Virus record (IMG/VR): IMGVR_UViG_3300034012_002457
Location: 1-64,000 of that record
Reading direction: 5' to 3' (one strand)
From: a virus
Length of the DNA: 64,000 nucleotides
The notes under the pieces were generated by a model. That model was not told the DNA's origin. It ran no database searches and saw nothing but the letters and a program-made list of their open reading frames with translations. The position numbers were made by a program, and so were the translations under genes. How positions within the stretch are numbered: position 1 is the first letter of the stretch; each line of letters starts with the position of its first letter. Shown one piece after another: positions 15,384-23,295 of the stretch.

Positions 15384-16325
15384 CTATTGCTTTTTTGCGA
15401 CGAACGCTGCCACTTTGGCTACCATCTCGTCCACTGTTGTGGCCGCAATGATGATGTCCAGCTCAGCTCGCATATCGGCCTTGGTAATGCGAATTTGCTG
15501 GTCTTTGGCCCAGAGGGTGACCATGGCAGAAACGACATTGCCGAAATGCTGCCAACTCTTAATTTCAGTGGCGCGGGTCATGCCGAGCGTATCGAGGGCC
15601 GCTTTACCGGCAGCAAGGCTACGCTGTTCATCTTGATAGCCCAACGGATTGGCCTTGCAGAAGCTGGTTAGAGCTTCTTTAGCATCGAAAGCGGAGGCAG
15701 AAGCTGCCTCTGTTCCAGTATCAGCAGCATCTGCTGCAACTGGCGCTTCCTTCTTGCTTCCCCGCGTTGCAGGCTTCGGAGTTTCCTGTTGGAGCGCGAG
15801 TTTGGTCGTTGCTTTTTCATCTTCCTTGGGGATGTCTTCGCCTGCATAAAGACGCAAACCGAGGCCAGTGAAGGTGGCAATGCACTTAACGGCAGCACGC
15901 TGGCAGTTGTCGCTGATGGCCCGACCATCAAGCTGCTGGATGGCATTGTGCTTGCGGTCCATGACGGGGAAGATCAGCGCTGTAGTGCGCTTGATGCCGT
16001 CCGTCAAATAGGGGCGCAGGTAGTAGTAGCCGGGGCCGCCGAACACCACTTCGCCAATGGTCTTTTCTTCAAAGGCCACGAACAGCGTAGGAAAATGCTC
16101 CTTGAGGTAGCGGTAGGCAAATGGCCAGGACAGATAGGACAGGCCCTTGTAGTCCTTCTCGATGTGAGGGCCAATGTCGGGAGTGTCGTAAGCCTTCTTG
16201 AACTGGTCGGCAGTGATCTCAAGTGGGGCAAACACGCCGTTGTATCGGTCCATCATGGCCTGTTTGGAAAAATCGTCCATTTGGGAAAAATCGAAAGGGG
16301 AATGAACAGTGAAAGAAGAGGCCAT
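15384..16325 (-). CDS. Sak3-type single-strand annealing protein (DUF1071)
   Basis: 313 residues. The N-terminal part shows the Sak3/DUF1071 pattern: DYKGLSYLSWPFAYRYLKEH followed by FPVMDRKHNAI, DNCQRAAVKCIATFTGLGLR and LYAGEDIP. These proteins anneal complementary single strands during phage recombination. A low-complexity Ala/Thr/Lys linker (about 175-225) leads to a C-terminal helical region, possibly for partner binding. With the exonuclease at 13640 and SSB-like protein at 13284 it forms a recombination module. Confidence 0.75.
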   Translation of the reverse strand: MASSFTVHSPFDFSQMDDFSKQAMMDRYNGVFAPLEITADQFKKAYDTPDIGPHIEKDYKGLSYLSWPFAYRYLKEHFPTLFVAFEEKTIGEVVFGGPGYYYLRPYLTDGIKRTTALIFPVMDRKHNAIQQLDGRAISDNCQRAAVKCIATFTGLGLRLYAGEDIPKEDEKATTKLALQQETPKPATRGSKKEAPVAADAADTGTEAASASAFDAKEALTSFCKANPLGYQDEQRSLAAGKAALDTLGMTRATEIKSWQHFGNVVSAMVTLWAKDQQIRITKADMRAELDIIIAATTVDEMVAKVAAFVAKKQ

Positions 16326-16588
16326 CAGGACGGATTGCGCTTGGAAGTGAGGCCATCTCCGTAAAACAGGACAAACTTTTGCTCTACTTCCTCATTAGGA
16401 AAGACCAGGGAGCAGCCAGGGAGGGGCCAGTCAGGCACTACACGGGCATCGTTCACGTCCTCTTCGTACTTGGGGTCGTAGCCCTCCTCAAAGCAGCCAA
16501 TCTCCCAAATCAATTTGACTTCACCATCACCATGAGAAATCAAAAATTGCTCGGCAGCATTTTTAAGCTGAGAGACTTTCATCGTCAT
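16325..16588 (-). CDS. Hypothetical protein
   Basis: 87 residues. The sequence SHGDGEVKLIWEIGCFEEGY and CSLVFPNEEVEQKFVLFYGD suggests a small alpha/beta protein. Abuts the annealing-protein gene (stop and start overlap by one base). No family recognised. Confidence 0.55.
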   Translation of the reverse strand: MTMKVSQLKNAAEQFLISHGDGEVKLIWEIGCFEEGYDPKYEEDVNDARVVPDWPLPGCSLVFPNEEVEQKFVLFYGDGLTSKRNPS

Positions 16589-16853
16589 CCTCCAAAACAG
16601 ACAAAAGGGAATCAGGAGAATCCTTGAGAGAAACAGCGTAATCCTCGATCAAGGAAAATGCACCGTCAGCCAGTGTGGCACTGCCTTCCCAAACTGGCGT
16701 GGAACGTATTAGACGCTCCATCGTTTCGCTCAAGGACAGGCGGGCTTCGTGGGCAATGTTGGTGAGATGGAGGAAGGCAGTGTCAGTCATCGTGAAGTGA
16801 CGACCCTTCTTCGCTTCGCCGTAGCCAGGAGGTTTTACGGGCAATGCAATCAT
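16563..16853 (-). CDS. Possible ribbon-helix-helix DNA-binding protein
   Basis: 96 residues from ATG 16853; in-frame ATGs at 16877 and 16886 are alternatives and no strong ribosome site decides between them. The segment GRHFTMTDTAFLHLTNIAHE, then ARLSLSETMERLIRS, has the strand-helix-helix look of Arc/CopG-type repressors or phage RHH proteins. First gene of the - strand unit, divergent from the primase-helicase, so a regulator would be well placed. Confidence 0.5.
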   Translation of the reverse strand: MIALPVKPPGYGEAKKGRHFTMTDTAFLHLTNIAHEARLSLSETMERLIRSTPVWEGSATLADGAFSLIEDYAVSLKDSPDSLLSVLEDDDESLSA

Positions 16854-16995
16854 GGCCAGTATGGACAACGTGGCCATGTTAGCCATAGTTGCCCAGGGCG
16901 TCAACCATGGGCTTTGTGAAGCTCGCCTTAAGAAACGGCAGGGGCCTGACAGGCCGGCTTTTTCCTGCTAGAAACGCCCTATCTCTTGCTACGCC

Positions 16996-18972
16996 ATGGC
17001 ATTTTCTATTCTGGAGCACCTCGGCAAACTGGAGCCCAGCGATCACGCAGGCAAATATATCTGCCCAGCATGCGAAGGCAACGACTTTTCCGTTAACGAA
17101 GAAACCGGCGCATACAACTGTTTCAACGACACTTCCGCAAAGCATCGCGCTGAAATTCGCAATGCATTGGCACCATTGGAACGATGGGAACGTCCGCAGC
17201 GCCCCTATCAAAGATATACTTTCTCCTACGCAAACCGTGATGGGGAAACGGTTCTGGAGGTGGTGCGCGACGATTCGTCGGGCAAGAAAAGCATTCGCCA
17301 GCAATATCCAACCATTCCTTCCAGCGTACAAAAACGCAAGAAAGTAATTGACGAAATTAGAACAAACATACTGCCCTATCGTTATCAAGAAGCCATTGAT
17401 TTTTCCAAGGCAAATAGTTTGCCAATCTTTGTCGTTGAAGGCGAATTATGTTGTGACAGACTTTGGGAAGTTGGGCTTCCTGCTGTTACTTTTCTTGGAG
17501 GCAGTGGGCAATATCGAAGCAACGGTGACTATTCTTTACTATTTCGCCAGCACCAATTAGTTCTCTGTCCAGACCGTGATGAGCCTGGCGTGGCTCTCAT
17601 GCGTGAAGTGGCGGCTGATAACCCTGGCTCACAGTGGCTCTATGCGGAGCCGGACAGTTTTGAATGGGAAAGCCTGCCACAAAACGGCGGCTATGACATG
17701 GCCGATTGGTTGGATGACGGTGCCGACCAAGAACTGATTCTTGCCTCCATCGTCTTTAAAGACCGGCACGAGGGCCGCGACGGGCGGCCCTCTTTTGAGG
17801 AGATTATCGCCACATTTGAACGCATGGTTGGCCTTTACAACAACGATGCGAGAGTAATTTTTGAAGCGAGAGAGTGGCTAACGCTTCATGAAGTGAAGAT
17901 GCCAGCCACGGAAGTGGAGAAGCTCCTGGCTGAAGCAAGATCCCGCGTGCATGGCCGTGAGGAGATGGAAGTGATGGACGCTAAAACCATCGCCATGTCT
18001 GAAGATTCTCGCGCTTGGACCATTGCAGGCATCCTGCCGGAGAGCAGCGTCATGCTGCTGGCTGCAGCGCCTGGTAGCGGCAAGAGCACGCTTCTATACA
18101 ACTGGGCATTGCACGTTGCCACTGGCTCTCCATGGAGTCGTCGCCGTTGCAAGAAAGGCAAATCTCTCATCATTCAATGCGACGAGCCAGTGGTCGATGC
18201 TGCAGAAAAAATGCAAATTATTGGCTACGACGACAACGAGAATTTAGATAAGGGCGACATTGGCTTTATTGACCGCTGGCGCTTCAATAACATCCCTCAG
18301 CTTTTGTCTTATATCAAAAAGCATCGCCCGCAGCTCATCATGATTGACAGTCTCACCTCCTGCCTTGCTGGCATGGACGTGGATTTGATTCGCTCTGACG
18401 CTGGTAATTGCATTTACGAACTCCGTGACATTGCCAATGAATATGAATGCAGCATTGTCATCCTTCACCACTTAAACAAAAGTGGTGGCATTCGTGACAG
18501 TTCCAGCTTTGAGGCCAACGTTAGTGAAGTGGTGAAGCTTTACCGGCAGGACAATAACTACGACACAACTCAGTTCATCTTTGAATGGACAAAGAGTCGT
18601 AGTGGCCTAGCTGGCAAGCATTTCCTGCGGCGAGATCCGGCCACGTATGGTTGGTTCTATGAAGGGCCAGTCAATGGCGGCAGGGATGATCTTGATCGTT
18701 TGGTGCAGGCCGTTGACACGCAGAACACGCGACGGTTTGACCGCATGGCATTGTCCCGGCACGTGAGCAGCTTTGACAGCAATTTGGCTGGCCGCCTTGC
18801 TGAACAGGCCCGCCGTCAAGGGCTGTTAACTAGCAGCTTCAATGTGGGCCCGAATGGTGAGCGTACTCGCCTCTACCAATCGTGGAACTACAAAGAAGAG
18901 GATTTCACTGTTTCCGCTGCCGCTGCCGCTGTTCCTGAACCTGTCGTTGAAGACGACGATATCTGGTTTTAG
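16996..18972 (+). CDS. Bifunctional TOPRIM primase / RepA-like helicase
   Basis: 658 residues. A zinc-binding site (C23, C26, C42 and nearby H50) opens the protein. A TOPRIM domain follows: PIFVVEGELCCDRLWEVG with the metal-binding E, then LVLCPDRDEPG. The second half is a RepA/AAA_25-type helicase: LLAAAPGSGKSTLLYNWA (Walker A, near 357), LIIQCDEP, LIMIDSLTSCL (Walker B) and SIVILHHLNKSGG. This arrangement primes and unwinds at the fork. The acidic end VVEDDDIWF recalls SSB-type tails. Confidence 0.85.
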   Translation: MAFSILEHLGKLEPSDHAGKYICPACEGNDFSVNEETGAYNCFNDTSAKHRAEIRNALAPLERWERPQRPYQRYTFSYANRDGETVLEVVRDDSSGKKSIRQQYPTIPSSVQKRKKVIDEIRTNILPYRYQEAIDFSKANSLPIFVVEGELCCDRLWEVGLPAVTFLGGSGQYRSNGDYSLLFRQHQLVLCPDRDEPGVALMREVAADNPGSQWLYAEPDSFEWESLPQNGGYDMADWLDDGADQELILASIVFKDRHEGRDGRPSFEEIIATFERMVGLYNNDARVIFEAREWLTLHEVKMPATEVEKLLAEARSRVHGREEMEVMDAKTIAMSEDSRAWTIAGILPESSVMLLAAAPGSGKSTLLYNWALHVATGSPWSRRRCKKGKSLIIQCDEPVVDAAEKMQIIGYDDNENLDKGDIGFIDRWRFNNIPQLLSYIKKHRPQLIMIDSLTSCLAGMDVDLIRSDAGNCIYELRDIANEYECSIVILHHLNKSGGIRDSSSFEANVSEVVKLYRQDNNYDTTQFIFEWTKSRSGLAGKHFLRRDPATYGWFYEGPVNGGRDDLDRLVQAVDTQNTRRFDRMALSRHVSSFDSNLAGRLAEQARRQGLLTSSFNVGPNGERTRLYQSWNYKEEDFTVSAAAAAVPEPVVEDDDIWF

Positions 18973-18996
18973 AATTGACCAAATTTCACGAAAACC

Positions 18997-19743
18997 GTGC
19001 AAAGCATTGCCGTTTGGTTTTCTTGCGGAGCGGCTAGCGCTGTTGCTGCTTATAAAACCCTTGAGAAATACAAAAATTCTCACCATGTGCGAATTATCAA
19101 TAATCCCGTAGCAGAAGAGGATCCAGACAATCATCGCTTTCTTCTTGATGTAGAGGAATGGTTGGGCTACAAAATTGAGTTTGCTAAAAATTCAAAATAT
19201 CCCTCGTGCTCGTGCGTTGAAGTGTGGTCTGATCGCAAATTTATGAGCGGACCAATGGGGGCCCCTTGCACAATGGAACTAAAAAAAAGAGCTAGACAGC
19301 AATGGGAAAAAGACAATCATATGGATTGGCATGTACTTGGATTTACATACGATGAAAAAAATAGGCACGAGCGTTTTGTTGCAACAGAACGCAATAATGT
19401 AATCCCCGTGCTTATTGACGAAAAAATTACAAAAAAAGAATGCTTTGAAATAATTGCTGCTGCTGGCATTGCCTTGCCTTCCGCTTATCTACGAGGCTAT
19501 CCCAATGCCAATTGCATTGGTTGTGTTAAGGCAACTTCTGCCACTTATTGGAATCACGTTAGACAGCAAGATCCAGCGGTTTTTGAAGCGAGAGCAAAGC
19601 AGTCCAGGGATATCGGCTGCAAACTTGTTCGATGGAAAGGGAAGAGAATATTCTTGGATGAATTGCCAGAAAATGCAAAAGGAAGGAAAATGAAAAATAT
19701 GAATTTTGAGTGTGGAATATTTTGCGAAGAACGCTTGCTCTAG
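18997..19743 (+). CDS. PAPS-reductase-like (HUP family) protein
   Basis: 248 residues with a GTG start at 18997. The N-terminus VWFSCGAASAVAAYKTLEKY is the nucleotide-binding P-loop of the alpha-hydrolase/PAPS-reductase fold (SGG replaced by SCGAAS). Cysteine pairs are frequent (YPSCSCVEVW, NCIGCVKAT, ECGIFCEE), as in the phage branch of this family, suggesting a metal or Fe-S site. The phage members' substrate is unknown to me; nucleotide modification or sulphur transfer are possibilities. Follows the primase-helicase by 24 bp. Confidence 0.7.
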   Translation: MQSIAVWFSCGAASAVAAYKTLEKYKNSHHVRIINNPVAEEDPDNHRFLLDVEEWLGYKIEFAKNSKYPSCSCVEVWSDRKFMSGPMGAPCTMELKKRARQQWEKDNHMDWHVLGFTYDEKNRHERFVATERNNVIPVLIDEKITKKECFEIIAAAGIALPSAYLRGYPNANCIGCVKATSATYWNHVRQQDPAVFEARAKQSRDIGCKLVRWKGKRIFLDELPENAKGRKMKNMNFECGIFCEERLL

Positions 19744-19753
19744 TCAATAGTGA

Positions 19754-19777
19754 GGGAGGCTCTGTAACCAGCCTCCC
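19754..19777. promoter_or_regulatory. Strong hairpin after the PAPS-reductase-like gene
   Basis: GGGAGGCT / AGCCTCCC with an 8-base loop, 10 bases past the stop codon. There is no T-run, so it may protect an mRNA end or act as a Rho-type pause rather than terminate on its own. Confidence 0.45.
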
Positions 19778-19832
19778 CGCCGTCTACCGCAGCGGACGAC
19801 TTATTAGATTGTAAGAAATATTTGTCATTGCC

Positions 19833-19991
19833 ATGAAGATTATTTGGAACGATGAGCCAACGGCGCCTGAAGCGCCGTTTTTTGCTGCACCTCAAGCGGA
19901 AGAAGAACTAGAGCCTCTCGATGAAGAGGAAGAGGAGGAAGAGGAGGATTCGCCAGCGTGCTCCTGGCGGGGACAGGGCTTTGGCTCTTGA
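19833..19991 (+). CDS. 52-residue acidic protein (uncertain)
   Basis: Short frame from ATG 19833: MKIIWNDEPTAPEAPFFAAP, then a run of glutamates (EELEPLDEEEEEEEED) and a polar end. A terminator-like hairpin lies at 19860-19883 within its first codons, which argues against efficient expression from upstream. It may be an acidic decoy-like protein or a chance frame. Confidence 0.35.
   Translation: MKIIWNDEPTAPEAPFFAAPQAEEELEPLDEEEEEEEEDSPACSWRGQGFGS
19860..19883 (+). terminator. Rho-independent terminator
   Basis: A perfect 7-bp stem ACGGCGC / GCGCCGT with loop CTGAA, followed by TTTTTT. It ends the transcript of the primase-helicase unit. It lies inside the small acidic frame at 19833. Confidence 0.75.
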
Positions 19992-20314
19992 GCGTGTGCC
20001 ATTCTGAGCACTGGCACAATTGCGCTTGGCCGGTGTGCTTATAGTGGTTCCGGAAAGTCCCGCGAGTAACCACTCATCAAAGCGAGCCTTTCCAGCCTTG
20101 CTGGCCTTCCAGGCGGAGCGTAGCCCCCAAGGGCGGAGCGCTCCAGATCTAGGCCAAGACTCCCTAAAAACAACGGGCTAGATAAGGCCATAAACCTCCG
20201 CTAGGCCGTTCAAGACATAGTGGAGCCCCCAAGGGCGGAACGTGCAGGACAAAGGCCAAAGAAGCCTTCAAACAAAAATCCTGCTACTAGCATTGCAACG
20301 ATTAATTTCAAACA
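19992..20314. ncRNA. 323-bp gene-free region with nested inverted repeats, candidate structured RNA
   Basis: No convincing coding frame. Visible structures: GTGCCA / TGGCAC near 19996-20017, AGTGGTT / AACCACT near 20042-20073, and a nested hairpin GGAGCG ... GCCC CCAA GGGC ... CGCTCC near 20115-20143. An imperfect direct repeat follows (see separate entry). A structured RNA or a protein-binding region is possible; no known RNA family was recognised. The strand of any transcript is not determined. Confidence 0.35.
20122..20266. repeat. Imperfect ~43-bp direct repeat, two copies 102 bp apart
   Basis: Copy 1 at 20122-20164 and copy 2 at 20224-20266 share AGCCCCCAAGGGCGG and AGGCCAA. Each copy can form a short GCCC/GGGC hairpin with CCAA loop. 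They lie within a gene-free region between the replication block and the early small genes. Confidence 0.5.
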
Positions 20315-20548
20315 ATGCTTAACGCTCCGCGCTCCGTTGACCACTTGCCCTTGCTTGTGCATAACGGAGTGGAAATTCAGCCAATTATTCATTACGGCTT
20401 TTCATCGCCTAATAAAGGGCCACGTCCAGCTTCTCGCACTCTCTATGGAGCACGCGATAACAATGGAGAGCGCCATTGGCGCTCTAGTCTTGATGAAATT
20501 CAACAATTAATAGATAAAGGCTTTGCTATTGACAATGCTGAGCAATGA
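20315..20548 (+). CDS. Hypothetical small protein
   Basis: 77 residues (SVDHLPLLVHNGVEIQPIIH, SRTLYGARDNNGERHWRSSL, DEIQQLIDKGFAIDN). Its stop overlaps the next start (ATGA at 20545). I chose this frame over an overlapping one at 20220 because of the coupling and cleaner composition. Function not recognised. Confidence 0.55.
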   Translation: MLNAPRSVDHLPLLVHNGVEIQPIIHYGFSSPNKGPRPASRTLYGARDNNGERHWRSSLDEIQQLIDKGFAIDNAEQ

Positions 20549-20703
20549 CCAAGCTTTCTGCTGATGAAATTAATCGTCTCATTGACGAAAAAATTCGCCA
20601 GCACGAAATTAGAGTGGCTCTGACAAGCGGCGCTATTGGCGCCGCTCTTTTTCTAGGCATCTTTCATGCCATTGGTTTATTGAATCATGACCTTCGCCCC
20701 TGA
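20545..20703 (+). CDS. 52-residue single-span membrane protein
   Basis: MTKLSADEINRLIDEKIRQH, then a hydrophobic helix (GAIGAALFLGIFHAIGLL). It overlaps the previous stop by 4 bp and the next gene by 17 bp, so it sits in a tightly coupled operon. Function unknown. Confidence 0.5.
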   Translation: MTKLSADEINRLIDEKIRQHEIRVALTSGAIGAALFLGIFHAIGLLNHDLRP

Positions 20704-20869
20704 ATTTCCGGCATCCCAAGAGTTGTCTGATAATGAATGGCAAGAGCTTTGCAAATTGAAAGCTGCCATTGATGAAGCTCCGGCCACTGTCGTGGCCTCG
20801 CAAATGGAACGTTTCACTGAGCTATTCGTGCGTACTCTCCATGGAAAGGGAGATACAATGCATGGATGA
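20687..20869 (+). CDS. Hypothetical small protein
   Basis: 60 residues, helical (ELSDNEWQELCKLKAAIDEA, SQMERFTELFVRTLHG). Precedes the HTH gene by 12 bp. No family recognised. Confidence 0.5.
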   Translation: MTFAPEFPASQELSDNEWQELCKLKAAIDEAPATVVASQMERFTELFVRTLHGKGDTMHG

Positions 20870-20881
20870 ATAGAAAAGCGT

Positions 20882-21631
20882 ATGGCACGGCCTGAGATTA
20901 CGTTTGGCAGTCCAGAAGAGGAGCTTGAATATGCTTCCAATGCATTGAAGAAAGCTGGTATTTCTGAAAGCCAGTTTGAAGCAGTTCGTGACACGCAAGT
21001 GCATGGTGGTACTGGTGCAGCAGGCTATAGCAAAGATATGCTTGGCCTTAGGCGATGGATGGTGCAAGAATTATTGGCGGCGTCAATGAGCAATCGCCAG
21101 ATTGCGAATGTTCTGAAGCTAAGTAAAGAAACAGTCAATGGTGATAGGAAGTTTAATCGCCTGCTTTATACAGAAGAAATTTTGAAGAATCAAGACGTGC
21201 ATCGCGCACGTCTTCTCAAGGAGCAGATGGACCTCAAGGACATGGCTCTGCAAAGTTTTGAGAATAGTAAAAAGAAACGAATTATTACAATGTCCGACAA
21301 TAATGGGCAAAGTAATGAAACCGTCCGGCTTGAAGAAACGGCTGGCGATTCAGCATTTCTGACCGTGGCAAAGAACAGTCTTGTGGAGCAGGCCAAGTTA
21401 TTGGGCCTCCACGAGGCCCGGCCAGTGGAGCAGCAAGATACCAGCTATAGAAAGTTCCTTCAGGATTTGTCCACAACCATTCAAAAAGAAAAAGAATCTA
21501 AAGCTACAGAAGAACGTCGCGAGAATGCGCTACCAGCCAGCGCCGAAGCCATTAGCTTCGATCCATCGCCAGAAAACGAACAGTGGCCCGAGACGGTGCC
21601 TTTACAAACAATTAATGAAGACGACTATTGA
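20882..21631 (+). CDS. HTH protein, probable small terminase subunit
   Basis: 249 residues. A helix-turn-helix is visible at about 60-85 (VQELLAASMSNRQIANVLKL, SKETVNGDRKF). A charged helical region follows, then FLTVAKNSLVEQAKLLGLHE near 160-180, a pattern typical of phage small terminases (..L.eqakLlGL). The acidic C-terminal tail is also consistent. Small terminases recognise packaging sites and feed DNA to the large subunit, which is encoded far away at 38727. A transcription regulator is the alternative. Confidence 0.5.
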   Translation: MARPEITFGSPEEELEYASNALKKAGISESQFEAVRDTQVHGGTGAAGYSKDMLGLRRWMVQELLAASMSNRQIANVLKLSKETVNGDRKFNRLLYTEEILKNQDVHRARLLKEQMDLKDMALQSFENSKKKRIITMSDNNGQSNETVRLEETAGDSAFLTVAKNSLVEQAKLLGLHEARPVEQQDTSYRKFLQDLSTTIQKEKESKATEERRENALPASAEAISFDPSPENEQWPETVPLQTINEDDY

Positions 21632-21656
21632 CAGGCATGGCTAGCCTGTGCATACT
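21628..21656 (+). promoter_or_regulatory. Promoter overlapping the end of the HTH gene
   Basis: TTGACA (21628-21633), 17-base spacer, CATACT (21651-21656). The stop codon of the preceding gene lies inside the -35 box. The spacer contains GGCTAGCCTGT, and ACAGGC / GCCTGT (21631-21649) forms a hairpin that overlaps the -35 box. Confidence 0.65.
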
Positions 21657-21676
21657 GCCATGGTTGCCAGTCTCTT

Positions 21677-22102
21677 TTGGACTCTTCTTTCTCCACCGTC
21701 AACGACTTCTTGCGCCAGGCAGCCGATGCCAAAGCCAGCAAGAAGGAGGCTATCGCCTCCTCTATTTCCCCTCATCTGCAAGATCCGGGCACTGTTGGCG
21801 TGCCTCCTAAGTTTTCCAAGGCCATTGACTATCTCGTGGGCAACTATGGCGATGAAGCCTACCGGCAAATTGCCTTGTTCGCCCTTGGTAAGTGGTTTGA
21901 AACCCACACTGAAGCAGCGGAAGACTTCTTCGGAACTGGCCAGCTTCCTGAAGCCTGCGCTTGCCTGATGGATGCCACGCGCATCAGCGACAGTCTGCAT
22001 CTCGTTTGTGAAGTGGGCAGTCTTGGCGGCAGTGAGGAATGGAAGGAAATGCTGGAGAAGGAAATCAGCCAGGCCATTTTGGAAGACATTGAAGAGCGAT
22101 GA
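21677..22102 (+). CDS. Hypothetical helical protein (TTG start)
   Basis: 141 residues. No ATG precedes the conserved-looking sequence in this frame, so TTG 21677 is assumed. The protein is helical and acidic: TVNDFLRQAADAKASKKEAI, KAIDYLVGNYGDEAYRQIAL, KEMLEKEISQAILEDIEER. It follows a strong promoter by 21 bases and overlaps the next start by 4 bp. No family recognised. Confidence 0.55.
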   Translation: MDSSFSTVNDFLRQAADAKASKKEAIASSISPHLQDPGTVGVPPKFSKAIDYLVGNYGDEAYRQIALFALGKWFETHTEAAEDFFGTGQLPEACACLMDATRISDSLHLVCEVGSLGGSEEWKEMLEKEISQAILEDIEER

Positions 22103-22263
22103 ACGTCTGTCGCACTTTCCTTATCACCACTGCTGACGGCCAGCGCATTGCTTTAGGAGCCATATCTCCTAAACAGGCAGAGCATTTTTTGGCCGTGCTT
22201 CGGCCTGATTTGAAGGTGGCATTGGTGGAAGAAATTAAGCCGTTGCCTGAGCCTGAACCGTGA
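22099..22263 (+). CDS. 54-residue hypothetical protein
   Basis: MNVCRTFLITTADGQRIALG, then AISPKQAEHFLAVLRPDLKV and a Pro/Glu-rich end. Both ends overlap neighbours by 4 bp (ATGA and GTGA), strong evidence that it is translated. Function unknown. Confidence 0.6.
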   Translation: MNVCRTFLITTADGQRIALGAISPKQAEHFLAVLRPDLKVALVEEIKPLPEPEP

Positions 22264-22469
22264 AGCATCTTGTTTTCATCGAGCCCAACTACATTGTTTG
22301 TGCTTGGCACCTTAATGAATTCAGTGGAAGCTTTCGCTTGGGCAAGTTCCTTTTGGCCTGGCGCAATGCTTTACCTCCAGGCTCAGTCATTTATGGCGAC
22401 ACTCATTTGTATGACAGCTTTGGTGAGTTCGTCTTACAATTTGATCGTTTTCAGCTCCATCTGTATTGA
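22260..22469 (+). CDS. Hypothetical protein (GTG start)
   Basis: 69 residues; GTG 22260 overlaps the upstream TGA. Sequence features include IEPNYIVCAWHLNEFSGSFR and GDTHLYDSFGEFVLQFDRFQ. Small alpha/beta protein with no recognised family. Confidence 0.5.
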   Translation: MKHLVFIEPNYIVCAWHLNEFSGSFRLGKFLLAWRNALPPGSVIYGDTHLYDSFGEFVLQFDRFQLHLY

Positions 22470-22472
22470 ACA

Positions 22473-22874
22473 ATGGACGGGCAATTGACGCTCCTGGCGG
22501 AGCTTGTTCCAACAGTGCATATTTGCATTCCTCCTGAACTTGAGGAAGATGCCAAGGCATTGGCTGCAGAGAATCCTCCCATCCATCCTGCATGGGCTAA
22601 GGCCAAGCGTCGCGGGAGGCATTTTGTCATCAGCACCAACAATCTCGATGACATTTCGGAGATTGCAGACTTTGCTCGCTGCTGCATCGAAGAACCGGCT
22701 GCTCCCCTAACGAAGGCCAAGCGACAGGCTCTGCAGATCCTGCTGGATAGGGCCTATCGGCATGCTGAACTGGAGCCGATGGGGCATTGCCATTGCATGG
22801 CCGTTAAGTGGCGGGAGAAGCCGCTGAGCACAGGAGTTGTGGCTAAGCACTTGCGCGGCAATAAGAAACGCTAA
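22473..22874 (+). CDS. Hypothetical protein
   Basis: 133 residues. N-terminal LVPTVHICIPPELEEDAKAL; middle RRGRHFVISTNNLDDISEIA and CIEEPAAPLTKAKRQALQIL; basic C-terminus HLRGNKKR. The FVISTNNLDDISEIADF stretch looks like a compact alpha/beta unit. No family recognised. A promoter begins 12 bases after its stop. Confidence 0.55.
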   Translation: MDGQLTLLAELVPTVHICIPPELEEDAKALAAENPPIHPAWAKAKRRGRHFVISTNNLDDISEIADFARCCIEEPAAPLTKAKRQALQILLDRAYRHAELEPMGHCHCMAVKWREKPLSTGVVAKHLRGNKKR

Positions 22875-22886
22875 TCATTGCAAGGC

Positions 22887-22915
22887 TTGACGAGGGAATG
22901 GCTGGCCTGTAAATT
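22887..22915 (+). promoter_or_regulatory. Promoter of the same class as at 21628
   Basis: TTGACG (22887-22892), 17-base spacer, TAAATT (22910-22915). The spacer carries ATGGCTGGCCTG, nearly the same as ATGGCTAGCCTG in the promoter at 21628, and both are followed by TGCC. Drives the small-gene cluster from 22955. Confidence 0.6.
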
Positions 22916-22954
22916 GCCAGCAAGCAAGACCGATCTTGCCTCGCGTTTGAAACC

Positions 22955-23290
22955 ATGACCTCTGCACAACTTTCCAGGCTGTTGCCTGATAACGGCATCA
23001 GCGCTTTCAATGCACAAGGCGAAATGGTAATGAGCCTCGGCAAGCCCGTTGTTCAAGCCTATTTCTCCATGGATGAACTGCAAGAGTTTGTTTGCACGCT
23101 GGAGAAAGCCATTGAAGATGAGCCTAGCTTTGCTCAACGCATGGGCTTGCAGCGCATCCTTTGTCATTTTCTCGTGAGCCTCGACATGATTCAACGCAAT
23201 CATGAAGAATTCTTGCAACAGGCCCCTTCAGGCGCTGATCTTGAAGAATATATGATGAGCTACTCTAAAGCCGTTAAAGGAACCTTCTGA
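22955..23290 (+). CDS. Hypothetical protein
   Basis: 111 residues, helical (SMDELQEFVCTLEKAIEDEP, GLQRILCHFLVSLDMIQRNH). First gene after a strong promoter. No family recognised. Confidence 0.55.
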   Translation: MTSAQLSRLLPDNGISAFNAQGEMVMSLGKPVVQAYFSMDELQEFVCTLEKAIEDEPSFAQRMGLQRILCHFLVSLDMIQRNHEEFLQQAPSGADLEEYMMSYSKAVKGTF

Positions 23291-23295
23291 CGATC

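Noticed and set aside
16889-17347. 152-codon + strand frame overlapping the primase-helicase start
   Set aside because: The alternative frame holds the zinc site and TOPRIM motifs; this one has no recognisable pattern.
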